Positions 21,290-32,228 of a DNA stretch of 64,000 nucleotides are shown here, piece by piece. The stretch covers positions 310,001 to 374,000 of the forward strand of contig WHVD01000079.1 in the NCBI GenBank assembly GCA_015178975.1. The letters are read 5' to 3'. The notes under the pieces are model-generated. The model searched no databases and had not been told where the DNA came from. It worked only from the letters and a program-made list of their open reading frames with translations. Position 1 is the stretch's first letter, and each line of letters opens with the position of its first letter. Origin of the DNA: Hysterangium stoloniferum. Its lineage: Eukaryota; Basidiomycota; Agaricomycetes; Hysterangiales; Hysterangiaceae. Position numbers and translations under genes: made by a program.

Positions 21290-23604
21290 TGAAACTCAAA
21301 ATGGCCTCAACAAACTACATAGAACTGTGATCAATCAAATGTGTTCTTATTGGATATTTTGACAGGGATGCTTACTGTTTGTATGACAGAGATACTTGAA
21401 AAGTTTTTAGGTCAAGAGATGTGTTATTTGAGGAGGGGCTGGGACACAAGACTATCCCAAGAAATGAGGAGAATGGTCATGAGGTGGAGCAGCAAGCAAC
21501 TAATAGCAACACTGAGGACATGTGACTCATGATTAACACTGAACAACAACTGACAGTTCCCCTACAACCTGTACTACCATAGCAATCCACATGAAATCAT
21601 ATACCAAGCCAAGCAATCCTCAAATCATGAGAATCTGAATGTGTTGAACAAGAAATAAAGGAAGCAGGCATAGATTGGGCAACCAATGAAAGGCCACGAA
21701 TCAATGAAATTAGGGTTTTCGCTACTGCCATGGAGTCATCACAGACCAAGATACCAGAACCAACCAACTATTGGCTACCAAATTCATATGATAAGGCAAT
21801 GACATGACCTGATATTTGGGGAGGTGTAATGGAGAAAGAACTAGCAGTTATGGGAGAATGAGATGTATGGACACCTGTGGATCCACCAGATAACACTTGG
21901 CTAGTGAGGACATGATGGACATTTGCTAACAAATATGATGCTGATGGAAACCTCATCACCCAAAAGGCTCATAGCAAAAGGCTTCACCCAGATACCCAGA
22001 ATTGACTTCTTTAAAACCTACACTTCAGTTGTTCAGTACAAATCCTTATGGATGAACCTCACTACAGCAGCAGCATTAAACATGGAAGTATGGCAAGTAG
22101 ACTATATTGCTGCTTACCTGAACTCACACCCCCAGGTGATCACTTACATTGAACTCCCTGATGGTGTGAATATTGAAGGAATGATTGGACAGCTGAACAG
22201 GACATTATACAGAATGATGGATGGGGTGTACAACTGGGTGGAGACTCTAAATGAAGAAATAGGAGAATTAGGTTATTATAGCAGACCCAGCCATGCAATC
22301 ATGACACATGGATGGTAATATCTCAATAATGAGTACCTATACAGACAACACAACAGGAATCTCATCTTCAGAAGAGGAGGCCGATTGAGTGAAGGAAGAA
22401 TTAGGGTGGAGGTATAAACTGAAGGACTTAGGTGATGCAAACCTGGTTCTAGGAATATGCATCGACCAGGACAAAACTGCTGGAACAATCACCATTTCCC
22501 AACAAGCATACCTTGAATGAGTGCTGAATAGGTTTGGCATGGGGGACTGCAATACTCAAGGGACACCACTACCCCCTGGCATTACTCTCACTTGAGACAT
22601 GAGGCCAAAGATGCAGGAGGATCACTTGTTTATGGCAGATAAACCATATCACAAACTTTTAGGTTCCATTATGTATGCTCAAATCACAACAAGGCCAGAT
22701 TTATCATACTCTGTATCAACTCTTAGTAAATGTGCTTCTAACCCAGGACATGCTCACTGGAATGCACTAACCCATGTTCTATGGTATATTAAGGGCACTC
22801 TGGACTATAAAATAACCTATGGAGGAAATTTTAGGGACCTTCAACCCATTGGATATGTGGATGCTGATTTTGGCAGAGATCTTGACAACTGTTGCTCATG
22901 TTTGGGGTTCGTATTCATCCAATCTGGGGGGGCCAACTGTGTGGGGTACTCAGTATCAACCAACCATAGCACTCTCGACCACCAAGGCCAACTATATGGC
23001 ACTCACTAGGAAAATAGAGCAAATACTTTGGATGTACTCCACAATGGATGAAATTGGTTACCCCCAATCATGACCAGCATTACTTTGGAATGATAATTCT
23101 GGCATGGTGTCATTAATGAAGAATACTAAGAATAACAGATGAGTTAAACACATCAATATATGTATGGTATCATTACATTTGTGAACAAGTTAGTGAAGGG
23201 GATATCGAAGTATGCTGGATTGCATCAGTGGATAACCTTGCTGATATTTTCATAAAACCACTCACACATGTCATACACGAGAGACAGTGCATTGCACTTC
23301 ACCTCTGTGAAATCAAAGGTCTGCTTAGCCAGGAAGAGTGTTGGAATTAGGCTAATATGTGCCCCTAAATTTGAAAGGGCACAGAATCCCATTAGCCCTA
23401 TTGTGTGTCTCTATTGGGACTTTTGTTCTGCTATTCTTTTTGTTCTTGCTATAGGCTACTTGTCCTATTGCTCGATAGTGTATGATCACATGACCCACTT
23501 TCCTTGCTATTGTTCTCTTGTACTTAAATATAAACCTCATGAAACCATGTAAATTGTTAGTTGATTCTTTATTACCGATCAACCAAGACATCTTATTTCT
23601 AACA
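21290..23604 (+). mobile_element. copia pol remnant with 3' LTR
   Basis: Contains the linker in front of reverse transcriptase (near 21341), RT pieces (21923-22318; AKGFTQIPRIDFFKTYTSVV, WQVDYIAAYLN, IELPDGV) and RNase H (22599-23073; RPDLSYSVSTLSK, WYIKGTLDYKI, GYVDADFGRD). A 266-bp LTR follows (23339-23604, TGTTGGAATTAGGC..TATTTCTAACA). No 5' LTR or gag is present. Old and broken in many places. Confidence 0.75.
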
Positions 23605-23645
23605 TGCCATCATGTACTGCCATCTCTGTTCACAGGTGAATCTAC

Positions 23646-24368
23646 TGTTAGGATCCTATCATTTTGGAGTTTACAGAACTTGGTTTTATCCTTGTAACCC
23701 TCTTTCACCCCACTATCAGTATTTCCAACCATGGTCTTACCACCTGCAGTGCCCTAACACCTGTCCCTCTGTAGATTACCCTTTTGACCATCCTGTCCTA
23801 TCTCCATTCTGATGCTCTCCTGTCACCCATTCGACATGTATGTTGCATTTGCCACCTCACAACCTTTGGAACACTTGTGTTTCATCACATTTAGTCTGAG
23901 TTTGATCCTTGTTCTTTTTCCCACTTTCCTTTCACCCATCACAACTTCTCACTTCCTTGATTGGCCTTCCAATCCTCCATCATACTTTTGTATAAAAAAC
24001 CCTCTCATGTATGCTATAGTTTCTCCAGTTTGAATATCAACTTAGATTACCCCTTTTTTGTTTAAACCCTTTTGCTTGCTCCTAATACTCTTGTAGACAT
24101 CATCAGACAGCTGCAACTCTTATCCTCACAACCCTTGACATTTTGGCCTTCCAGTTGATTCAGTTTAGTATCATCTTCAGCCAACAAATCATACTACTTG
24201 CTCTTCAAAAATACTGGAGCACCCTGACAGTTCATGCAAGGGTGCAACACATAAGTTGAAGCCAAGCTCCACTTGTTTTGTAGGATGAGACCTCCTGGTT
24301 AAGTATGAAATACCTGTCAGCCCTCTGGCATCACTCCCTCTTTTGTCTTTAGATTTTAGATCTTAACA
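23646..24368 (+). repeat. solo LTR family C (723 bp) with target duplication
   Basis: Starts TGTTAGGATCCTATC and ends GATCTTAACA. The 5-bp duplication tctac is exact on both sides (23641-23645, 24369-24373). It has the stem-loop core in reverse near 24236-24270, where both stem strands have changed together (CAAC/GTTG). Confidence 0.75.
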
Positions 24369-24379
24369 TCTACTCAAGT

Positions 24380-24630
24380 TGTTAAGCTCAGGGCTTACAG
24401 GTGGGTATCTGGGTAAAACCCCCAGATATTCTGGGGACAGGTAGGACTTGGCCTCAGTGTAGGTGCTGTGCCCTCATATGATTGTTGGGTCATTTCAGAT
24501 GGAGGGATATGGGAAACCTGGGGGGTCCAGGAATACACAAAGGGATAGAGACAGCAAGCCTTGGGCTCTGAGAATACACTATCTCTCAGTTGGAGGGCCC
24601 ACAAGTTCTGGGAAGATGCTGGAGTCTACT
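24380..24630 (+). repeat. A-type LTR fragment (TGTTAAGCTCAGGG)
   Basis: The start of an LTR with the GGGTATCTGGG and GGACTTGGCCTCAGTG segments near 24454. It is cut short by the next LTR at 24631. Confidence 0.5.
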
Positions 24631-25664
24631 TGTTAAACTCATTGTCATGACTGTCACAGAACTCTCACAAAAACATACAAGATCAACTTCAACACTCTTT
24701 CAACTAATCTTCAACTTGTCTCAATTCAACATCATACGTACTGTATATGATTTCATTAGTAAGTCATAATATAGTCATAGTAAAATGATGAAGAATATAA
24801 AAGGGCTACAATAGGAGCAAGGGAAGTCAGTCAGAAAATCTCCCACAAAATCTGTAAACTAGTCCATTGTATTAATAATCTACTTTCATTCTTCTCTTAC
24901 ATAATGTCATAACCTTTTGACATACTATTTATGAGCCATTGTATCTTGGAATTGCCTCTTACTTTATCAACAGGATGAATTAATACTTCCTCTAATGAGG
25001 CATCTGTATTCAATTGATATTGACTTTATCGAAATAAATTTGATTTGTGTCACTCATGGCTTACAGTTGGGCATCTGGGTAAAACCCCATGGATGCTCCA
25101 GGATAGGTAGGCCTAGGCTTCAGTTTATATGCTGAACCCTTGCACAATTGTCATGTCCAACTTCAGATGTGGAGAATGGGAATCCCAGGAGGTCTTGGAA
25201 TATGCAAGGTAGGGGACAGGAGACCCAGGGTTTCTGAGAATTTGCTATGTCAAGTCAGAACACCTGCAGGCTCTGGGAATACACTGGTACTGAGTTCTTA
25301 GAGTGAGAGGTGAAAATACTAGGTGTGCTAAGTTGATTTTCTGATCAGATTGTACAGTAAGTACATGTTTGGCTAACTATATAGAGCTAGAGATTATTCT
25401 ACAAATGTGGCAGGACAAAAAGACAAGACAGGTAAAAAAGAAAGGACCAGGCATACTATACTAGGGAGAAGGGTCAAACACAGGAGGCATAATAAACCAG
25501 GTGTCAAACAGGTTCAGGGGCAGATTAGGACAAAGATCTTCAAGTGTCTAAGACTTAGGAAGATTCAGGCAGAGCCCAGTTGGTGAGTCATACTGTAAAA
25601 GAGAGTGAAGTGCTTATGTATAGGATAGGGTCTGGGACCTGGCAGGTTTTCCAGTCCCAACCAT
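24631..25664 (+). repeat. A-type LTR interrupted by a family-D solo LTR
   Basis: Starts TGTTAAACTCAT, is interrupted at 24643, and resumes at 25053 with CTCATGGCTTACAG. It ends near TTTTCCAGTCCCAAC with a CCCTCCCTTTATGGCC tract beyond, as beside the LTR at 4625-5741. The stem-loop core at about 25109 is degraded. Confidence 0.6.
24643..25052 (+). repeat. solo LTR family D (410 bp) with target duplication
   Basis: Starts TGTCATGACTGTCACAG and ends TTGATTTGTGTCA. The duplication ctcat is exact at 24638-24642 and 25053-25057. It is nested in the LTR at 24631-25664. Confidence 0.75.
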
Positions 25665-25719
25665 ACCCTCCCTTTATGGCCAATTTCCCAAAGAGGCCTT
25701 TGAGCATGATAAGGTTTGC

Positions 25720-26860
25720 TGTCACAACTGTCACAAAACATCAAAAACAATCAAGATCAACTTCAACAATTCTTTGACTCAACTTCGACAATATTTCAAC
25801 TTAATGAACAAACTTTGACAAACCTTCAATTTGACAAACATTTGACTTTATTCAACAACTTTGATTAGCCTTCAACTTGTTTCATTTCAACATCATGAAT
25901 GATTTCATTCTTAAATCATAACATAGTCATAGGTAAACAATGATAAAAAGGAATGATAGGAGTGAGGGAAGTCAGTCAGAAAATCTCAACCTCATCTGTA
26001 CAATAGTAATTGTATTATTAATCTGAGTCTCTAAAGTTGTAACACTTTCAACATTACACCTGTGAGCCTTCATGTCTGGTATTAGCCTCTTATTTCATTG
26101 ACAGGATGCATCAATACTTCATCAAATGAGGCTTCTACATATATTCAATATTGTAGAGTATATTTTGATTGATACTTTGACTCTATCAAAAAAAGTTGAT
26201 TCATGTCAGTATTTTCTGACTATCAACAGTTAATGAAGCCCAGGATGGGATCCAAGACTGTCAAAGAGTCAAGTACTATGGCACTTCAATCTGTGGCCTC
26301 CATTCCTTTGCCAAAACCTATCTGACCCTCAAGAATTTGAGTATCACTGTTACCCAAAACACAACAAGCTATGTTGCCAACAACTCCACAAGTGACATCA
26401 CCAATTTGGGAATCAGAAGAAGTTTGAGAAGAGTGTATTAAATCTCCAATGTTGCCAATTCAAAAACATGAATCTCCACCCAAGTCTCCACCTCCAGAAC
26501 TTGTTACTTCTGAGGATGAAACAATGTTTCGACATTTTGGAGCTGCACTTGGAAAGGTTCTCAAAGATTGATTATCTTCCCTCAAAGAATCTGAGATTAC
26601 AATTAATAAACCAGAAGAGTTTACAGGAGAAGAGCCATCAATGTTGAAGAATTTTATCACTCAATGCAAAATGGTTTTTTGATTTTGACCAAAGTCATAT
26701 GACTCCAATCAGTCAAAAATTACAATAGTAACTTCTTACTTTTGTAAAACTGCTCAAGAGTGGTGGCAACCTTACTTGTTAAACCCTCTGATTCCAGCTC
26801 AATCTTTTCTTGTGGACTATCTCAATTTGGAGAAATTGATACAGAGGCTGCAGGGACTAG
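25720..26860 (+). mobile_element. family-D Ty3 element, 5' LTR and gag remnant only
   Basis: The LTR at 25720-26208 (TGTCACAACTGTCACAA..TTCATGTCA) is followed by a gag-like region. Segments such as KPEEFTGEEPSMLKNFITQC and KTAQEWWQPYLLNP (about 26600-26800) are typical of Ty3 Gag. No pol or 3' LTR follows. Old and broken. Confidence 0.6.
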
Positions 26861-27196
26861 TAACTGAGAGGTTGGAGGGGCATGGAGAGGCCAGGTGCCC
26901 TAGAAGAGGTCCTGGGGTGGATAGCAGCAGGCATAGTTATTAAAATGATAGAATAGATGGAAAATTGGGGCACAAAATAGTGCCCCTAGTGGATTAATAG
27001 ACCACCACTTGGACACATACACATACTAGTTACCAGAAGTAACCAAACTCAGACAACTGCTTGTTGGACAGAGTCACAGACATGGATAGGGGAGTTCTCA
27101 ATGTGATGTGACAGCATAAAAAGACTAATGTGGAAAGAATAGAAGAGCAATATGGAATGAAACAACTGAATAACAAAAGGTTATACCAAAGTGTAA
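26861..27196. other. unassigned stretch
   Basis: Sequence after the gag remnant with no recognisable coding or repeat signal. Confidence 0.3.
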
Positions 27197-27806
27197 GTGT
27201 TAAGAGTGGGACAACATGGGAAAGGGAAAAAGGGGGACCAAAAGGTCATTATATACTTAACCAGCAACTCCAGTTCTAAAAACAAGTAGAGCTTGGCTTC
27301 AACATGTGTTGTGCCCTTGCACAAAACTGCCAGATTCTCTGATACTTTGAAATAAGCAAGAAAGTATGTTGCAGGATACATTATGGCACTTAGCTGTAAA
27401 TGAGGGTCCAGAGGCTAAGGTCAAAAAGGTCATAAGTCTCAGGCTGGCCAGACACTAGCAAAAGGATTAAGCAGTATGAACAATACTTAAAAGGTAAATG
27501 AAGTTATTATTGCATGCACTTCTAAACATGAGAGGGGGATTCTAAATGGGCATTCTGAGTCAATATTCAAACTGAAGGATAGTAGTGTACATGATGGGAT
27601 TTTATACTAAAGTAAATGGAAGCACAGAGCTGAAAATGGAGATTTGATATTAACAGAACAAAGGAAATCAGGAAACAGAACAGGATATTAAGAAAAGGAA
27701 TACAAGACAACAGAAAAAAAGATAAATATTCTGAGGTGGCAAATGATATGGTGAATTGATGCAAGGAATAATGGAATGTCATTAGAACAGAACTAAGATA
27801 GAGTGG
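27197..27806 (-). repeat. LTR family C, reverse, partial
   Basis: Starts TGTTAAGAGTGGG, the complement of the family-C end, and shares internal blocks with 9572-10061 (GGGATTCTAAATGGGCATTC). The core motif near 27292 reads GGCTTCAACATGTGTTGTGC, again with paired stem changes. It is interrupted by the family-A solo LTR at 27807. Confidence 0.5.
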
Positions 27807-28607
27807 TGTTAGGGTACATACATGGCAGGTTTCCGGAGAAACCTGCAGGATATCCGGTAGGACTTGGCTTCAGCTTATAGGCTGCACCTCGCGAGATCAT
27901 GTTGTCCAATTTTAGACAGGTGGACAGGAATCCCAGGGAGTCCAGGGTCATAGGTCAGAGGTCGTGGGTCGAGAGGTTGGGAGTCAAGGTAAATAAGAGA
28001 GATAGATGTGTCGGAGCCCATGGGCTCCGACTAGCGTGAGCGGTGTAGTTCAAGGAGGAGTTTAGAGCGGAAAATGTATTAGATTACTGGGGAATCTAAG
28101 CCGATTTTCTGACTGGATTGTATGTACAACATCTGCCAGACTATATAGACTGTGGAATGAATAATATACCAAATCCAGTAATGATGAAACGAAACTAGCA
28201 AAACATGAAATGAGAATAGTAAAGATCAAATTTGGTATTAGGAACGGGATGGAACAGAGTGGAGTCCAAATTGTGACAAATAATAAACCATAACAGGAAA
28301 CGGAGCGGGAGCGGAGTCCAAATCATGACAGGTCATTTGACTAAAATGGGAACAGGGCTCAGTTAGAGAGATGACAGGTTTTCCGAGTGGGGTCCAGTGA
28401 CTGATGCATGGGACAGAGTTGGATATAGACCAGGATGGAGTCCGGTGGGTATTCTGGTGACTGATACACAATGTAATGAAGTCGAACATGGACAAGTCTG
28501 ACATATGGAGTCTGGTGGGAATTCTGGCAAACTGACAATCGGTGCATATAGGGTGCAGGTGCGTATAAGTTAGTGCCCAGAGTCTGGCAGGAGTTCCAGT
28601 CATAACA
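27807..28607 (+). repeat. solo LTR family A (801 bp)
   Basis: Starts TGTTAGGGTACATACATGG and ends AGTTCCAGTCATAACA. The flanks agtgg and agtga form a target duplication with one mismatch. It includes the stem-loop core at about 27867 and a short version of the G-rich minisatellite. Confidence 0.75.
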
Positions 28608-28709
28608 AGTGACTGGAAAAGAAAATCATAAAGTGGGTATGTTGTTGGGTATCACAATGCCAGAGGACAGTACATGTATGTAGGTTGAAAATATGTACAC
28701 ATAGGGGCC

Positions 28710-29890
28710 TGTAATGTATTTAGGGGTTTCTCTCAGCTAGCTCAATAAATGCTATAGTGTCACAGAGCTTCAACAATAAAACAAGCAAAGGTCCCGTAAT
28801 TTAAATACTGATAGATTAATTAGTTGTGCTATTAAGCTTAAACAACTAAAATCAATGCTTATTTTGATTATTGAGAGGTTCAATAGAACTGTGTATGACT
28901 CTTTTAGCAAATAAATAGCTATTCCTTGAGAATAGGGGCTGGAAGCATATATGCACAGTAACTTGGCAGAGACTTGATATAAAGCTTCGGTTTCTTGTAA
29001 TATTTGTAACTATTAATAGATATTTAACAAGGTGTTAAATAATTTATTAACAGAGGCAATAATTTGTATCAGATTAATTGAGTGCTTGTACTTGGTTAAT
29101 TCAATAAACTTAGGTATGGGCCTTGAATAATCTAAGTGTTGGCAGGGATTTCAGTAAGGATACTTGTATTTAATAAGCCTAAGGGGTAGCTGTGAGGCTG
29201 GGGAACTTAGATGATTAGCTAAGTTCAAGAGTGCTGACACAGAGTTCTAGATTCTGCAAGTGTAGGTGTTTGCAGTTAGTATATCAGACTAAGGCTATTA
29301 TTGTCCTTAGGATGATGAGATAAGCTTCTGAGTTGTGCTGTAAAATATGTGTGTGATAAGTTATTTTATTGCAGATTTCTGGCCCTCCTTATATACATTT
29401 TGATAACTAATTATTTAACTATCTAATTATTTTTGATACCATTACTGAGTCAGTAATGATATCATGTTTAACTATTTATTACCCTTTTTCTATCCTATGA
29501 CTCCCATGTCTGAGACAAGGATTCCAATCTAAGCCTGAACTTGAAGGTTCAGAGACCAAGATCCGGGATGGAAGCAAATGCCAGTGACTCAAGCCTTGAC
29601 TTAAGTAACAGGTCACATGACACCAAAAATGTGCAAGGCAAAGTGCCAGGAAGCAATAAGTAAGTAAATAAAAGATAAATAATTAGTTAAAAAATTATAT
29701 AATAAATTAAATGAGATATAATAGCATTATATGAGCTATATGCTATTATTATGCAAAGTTAAAAGGAACTAGGCCTTAGATTTCACAATAAAAATATAAT
29801 AAAAATACAATAAATTCAAAAAAATACTAATTAATTCAAAGAAAATTAAGAGAATTTTATGAGATACATATGTAATACTGATACCTCACA
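28710..29890 (+). repeat. solo LTR family E (1181 bp) with target duplication
   Basis: Starts TGTAATGTATTTAGGGG and ends GATACCTCACA. The duplication gggcc is exact at 28705-28709 and 29891-29895. This copy is uninterrupted and is the reference for the nested copy at 40127-52117. Very AT-rich. Confidence 0.8.
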
Positions 29891-30015
29891 GGGCCTGAAT
29901 AATGTGGTTCTTAACAGAAAGGTTCTAAATCAATGTTTGAACTGGAGATTAGGAGGATAACCCAAAACTTTTAAAAATGATTTATTCAATAAAGTATATA
30001 CATTCATATTGTTTG

Positions 30016-30578
30016 TGTTACGACCCGTTCCCGGATGTTTCAATATCCGACTTCCGATCTCCCACTTTCGATATCCGATATCCGACTACGGAACATCATA
30101 GTTACCGTATCATCCATGTTCTTCGTTTGTTCCGCATTTGGTAATTTGTCCGTTGACAAGTATTCACTCGTTTGTTGTTGTATTCCCGTCTCGGAATATT
30201 GTCTTCCTAATATGTCTTATTGTATTTCCGTTTTAAGAACACTTCCGTTTCCGTCTTATTATGGTCTCAGTTTGTAGTACAATAACGAGTAGACTTATAT
30301 TAGTTTCCGCGAATTTGTACTTTACTTTAGATCTGATATCGACTTAGTTTCTTATTCCTCCTCCCATCTTTCTGTACGCTCGATATTCGGAACTCTTCGG
30401 AACTCTGAATATCCATATCTTCCGTCGTTAGTTCACTTCCGAAATTAAGGACATTGAGCGTTTGCGTAGAGGCGCAGCACATAAGCTGAAGCCAACGTCC
30501 TGACCCTATCCACGAGTTTCCGACTTCCCGGTGACTTCCCGATAGTTCCGGAATAAGTTCCCGACACGGCACTTAACA
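30016..30578 (+). repeat. solo LTR family F (563 bp), CpG-rich, with target duplication
   Basis: Starts TGTTACGACCCGTTCCCGG and ends CACGGCACTTAACA. The duplication gtttg is exact at 30011-30015 and 30579-30583. It contains the stem-loop core in reverse near 30470 (GCAGCACATAAGCTGAAGCC). Unlike its neighbours it keeps many CpG sites, which suggests recent arrival. Confidence 0.75.
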
Positions 30579-30819
30579 GTTTGCTGTAGAATTAATATTT
30601 AATCAAATTCAGTTGATTAGGTATCACTCTAAAGAATGCAAAAATATTAATATTTATCCTATATCTGACAAAATTTAGTCAAACAATCATCTGTAGATTA
30701 TTCTTTTGGAATAAATTGCACAAGGGGGATTGGTACCCCAGGTAGTTCTGGTTAACTCTCTAAACCAACTAAATTTAAATTATATGAAATATATTTGAAA
30801 GTTTGCTTGTATACAAGAG

Positions 30820-30995
30820 AATACATCATAACCCAAAGCTTAAGTCATAACCCAAATAATCTAGGTTAACCCAAATAATCTTGTTTAACCCAAAGATTAA
30901 GTCATAACCCAAATAATCTAGGTTAACCCAAATAATCTAGGTTAACCCAAATAATCTTGTTTAACCCAAAGATTAAGTCATAACCCAAATAATTT
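30820..30995. repeat. tandem repeat of AACCCAAATAATCTAGGTT type
   Basis: About three irregular units built from TAACCCAAATAATCTAGGTT and TAACCCAAAGATTAAGTCA. The spacing and sequence do not match a telomere. Confidence 0.65.
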
Positions 30996-31040
30996 TGTGT
31001 AACAATGTCATTTGTGCATATTTTAAAAGGCATGCATATT

Positions 31041-31275
31041 TTAAAGATGAAATTCCAGGTAATTAAATATAAACTTATAGAATAAGTTGTTATGGCCAGA
31101 AGGAATAGTCTTACTTAGTTCACCAATTTTAAGCCATTTTTTTGCCTCCATGTTCACTGCCTCTCTCAGGATACTCCAGGCGCTCAGCTCCCCTGGGATA
31201 CCCCGCGTGTGTTCCCGATTAGGTATCACTTTCCCACACTTCATCACGCCTGGCTGAAATGTAAAAAAGAATATA
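31041..31275 (-). pseudogene. unidentified exon-like fragment
   Basis: A minus-strand open segment begins right after a good acceptor (TTTTTTACATTTCAG) and reads PGVMKCGKVIPNREHTRG, then IPGELSAWSILREAVNM and EAKKWLKIGEL. It is hydrophilic and protein-like, but I recognise no family. No donor exon was found to the right. It may be a gene fragment left beside the monooxygenase remnant. Confidence 0.3.
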
Positions 31276-31374
31276 TATATATTATACAATATTTACGATA
31301 TAATTACGAGAGACCGTCAGTGCAACTCGATGCTTGACAAAACAATGTTTTCAATATTATATGTAAAATACCAA

Positions 31375-32010
31375 CTGGGGCACATCTTCAAGGTAAGTAC
31401 AAATCCTCATCCTTCCTCAGCGCATATTCTAATTTTTAACTTTTACACTATATTCCAGGTTTCACACTGTTGACACGCACATACATGTTAGTGTGTTTGA
31501 GCAAGGATGGAAACTCTTCCATCTTACCAAATCTGGGGCGAAGGCCAGGAAGGCACCCGAGGCAGAGTGTATGAAATTTATATATGAAACTGGCCCAGAA
31601 AAGTTTCACCATCTGTTGACACCTGATTGGGACATTGCACGCAAGGTATGAGGGGAGGAATAACACAGCGACAATGGTTAAATAATTGTGTTGCAGCACA
31701 GGATCTGGGACATAGACGGGAAGTATCTCAAGTCACTCGGATCTCCAAATGTCAATTTGACGAAGGACCCGATTGTTGAATTCGTTCCAGGTGGTGTGCG
31801 GACCACTACTAAAAATTACCATGCAGACGTAGTGATCTTTGCAACCGGCTTCCACTCAATGAACAACCTTACTACCCTCCGTGTATATGGGCGAAATGGT
31901 GAAGGCACAGTGGCAATTTTGGACACTGCGAACACTAAAGTGTCAGCTGCCAATGGTGGGTTTATGTCCATCATCACTGTTCTATATTTTATTGGTCTCA
32001 TGGTTTGTTT
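31375..32010 (+). pseudogene. flavin monooxygenase fragment (Baeyer-Villiger type), middle/C-terminal part
   Basis: Two exons are clear: about 31460-31647 (ending LLTPDWDIARK) and 31697-31967, joined by a GTATGA..TTGCAG intron. The segments TPDWDIARK, YLKSLGSPNVNLTKDPI and the ADVVIFATGFHSM motif are the signature of class B flavoprotein monooxygenases near the second half of the protein (the ATGF-type motif that follows the NADPH domain). The N-terminal FAD Rossmann motif (GxGxxG) and the fingerprint before the NADPH domain are absent from the upstream repeats. After 31967 a possible intron leads to no recognisable continuation. The Crypton-like gene lies just downstream in the opposite direction. 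Best read as a gene truncated at both ends. Confidence 0.65.
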
Positions 32011-32228
32011 ATGTTGCAATTGGCAGATTGACCGAATATCATCAGTGAATATTTGTACTTTGGTCAAGATAATGGGAAAGTGTATTCATGGGATTTGCCC
32101 AAGTAAATGTGCTATGTCAATATATTGTCATCTCTTAAGTTATTGTTCTCATTATTTTGCGATGATCATCTGTGAGGTCTAATTGGCTTTGTGTTTGTTA
32201 GCAAAACTATGGTTTTCTTATCTAGAGC

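Noticed and set aside
30820-30995. Telomere-like TAACCC blocks
   Set aside because: Units are irregular with AAATAATC between them; not TTAGGG-type arrays.
32015-32095. WD40-like peptide EYLYFGQDNGKVYSWDLP
   Set aside because: A single short hit in a region with stops on both sides; no second repeat.
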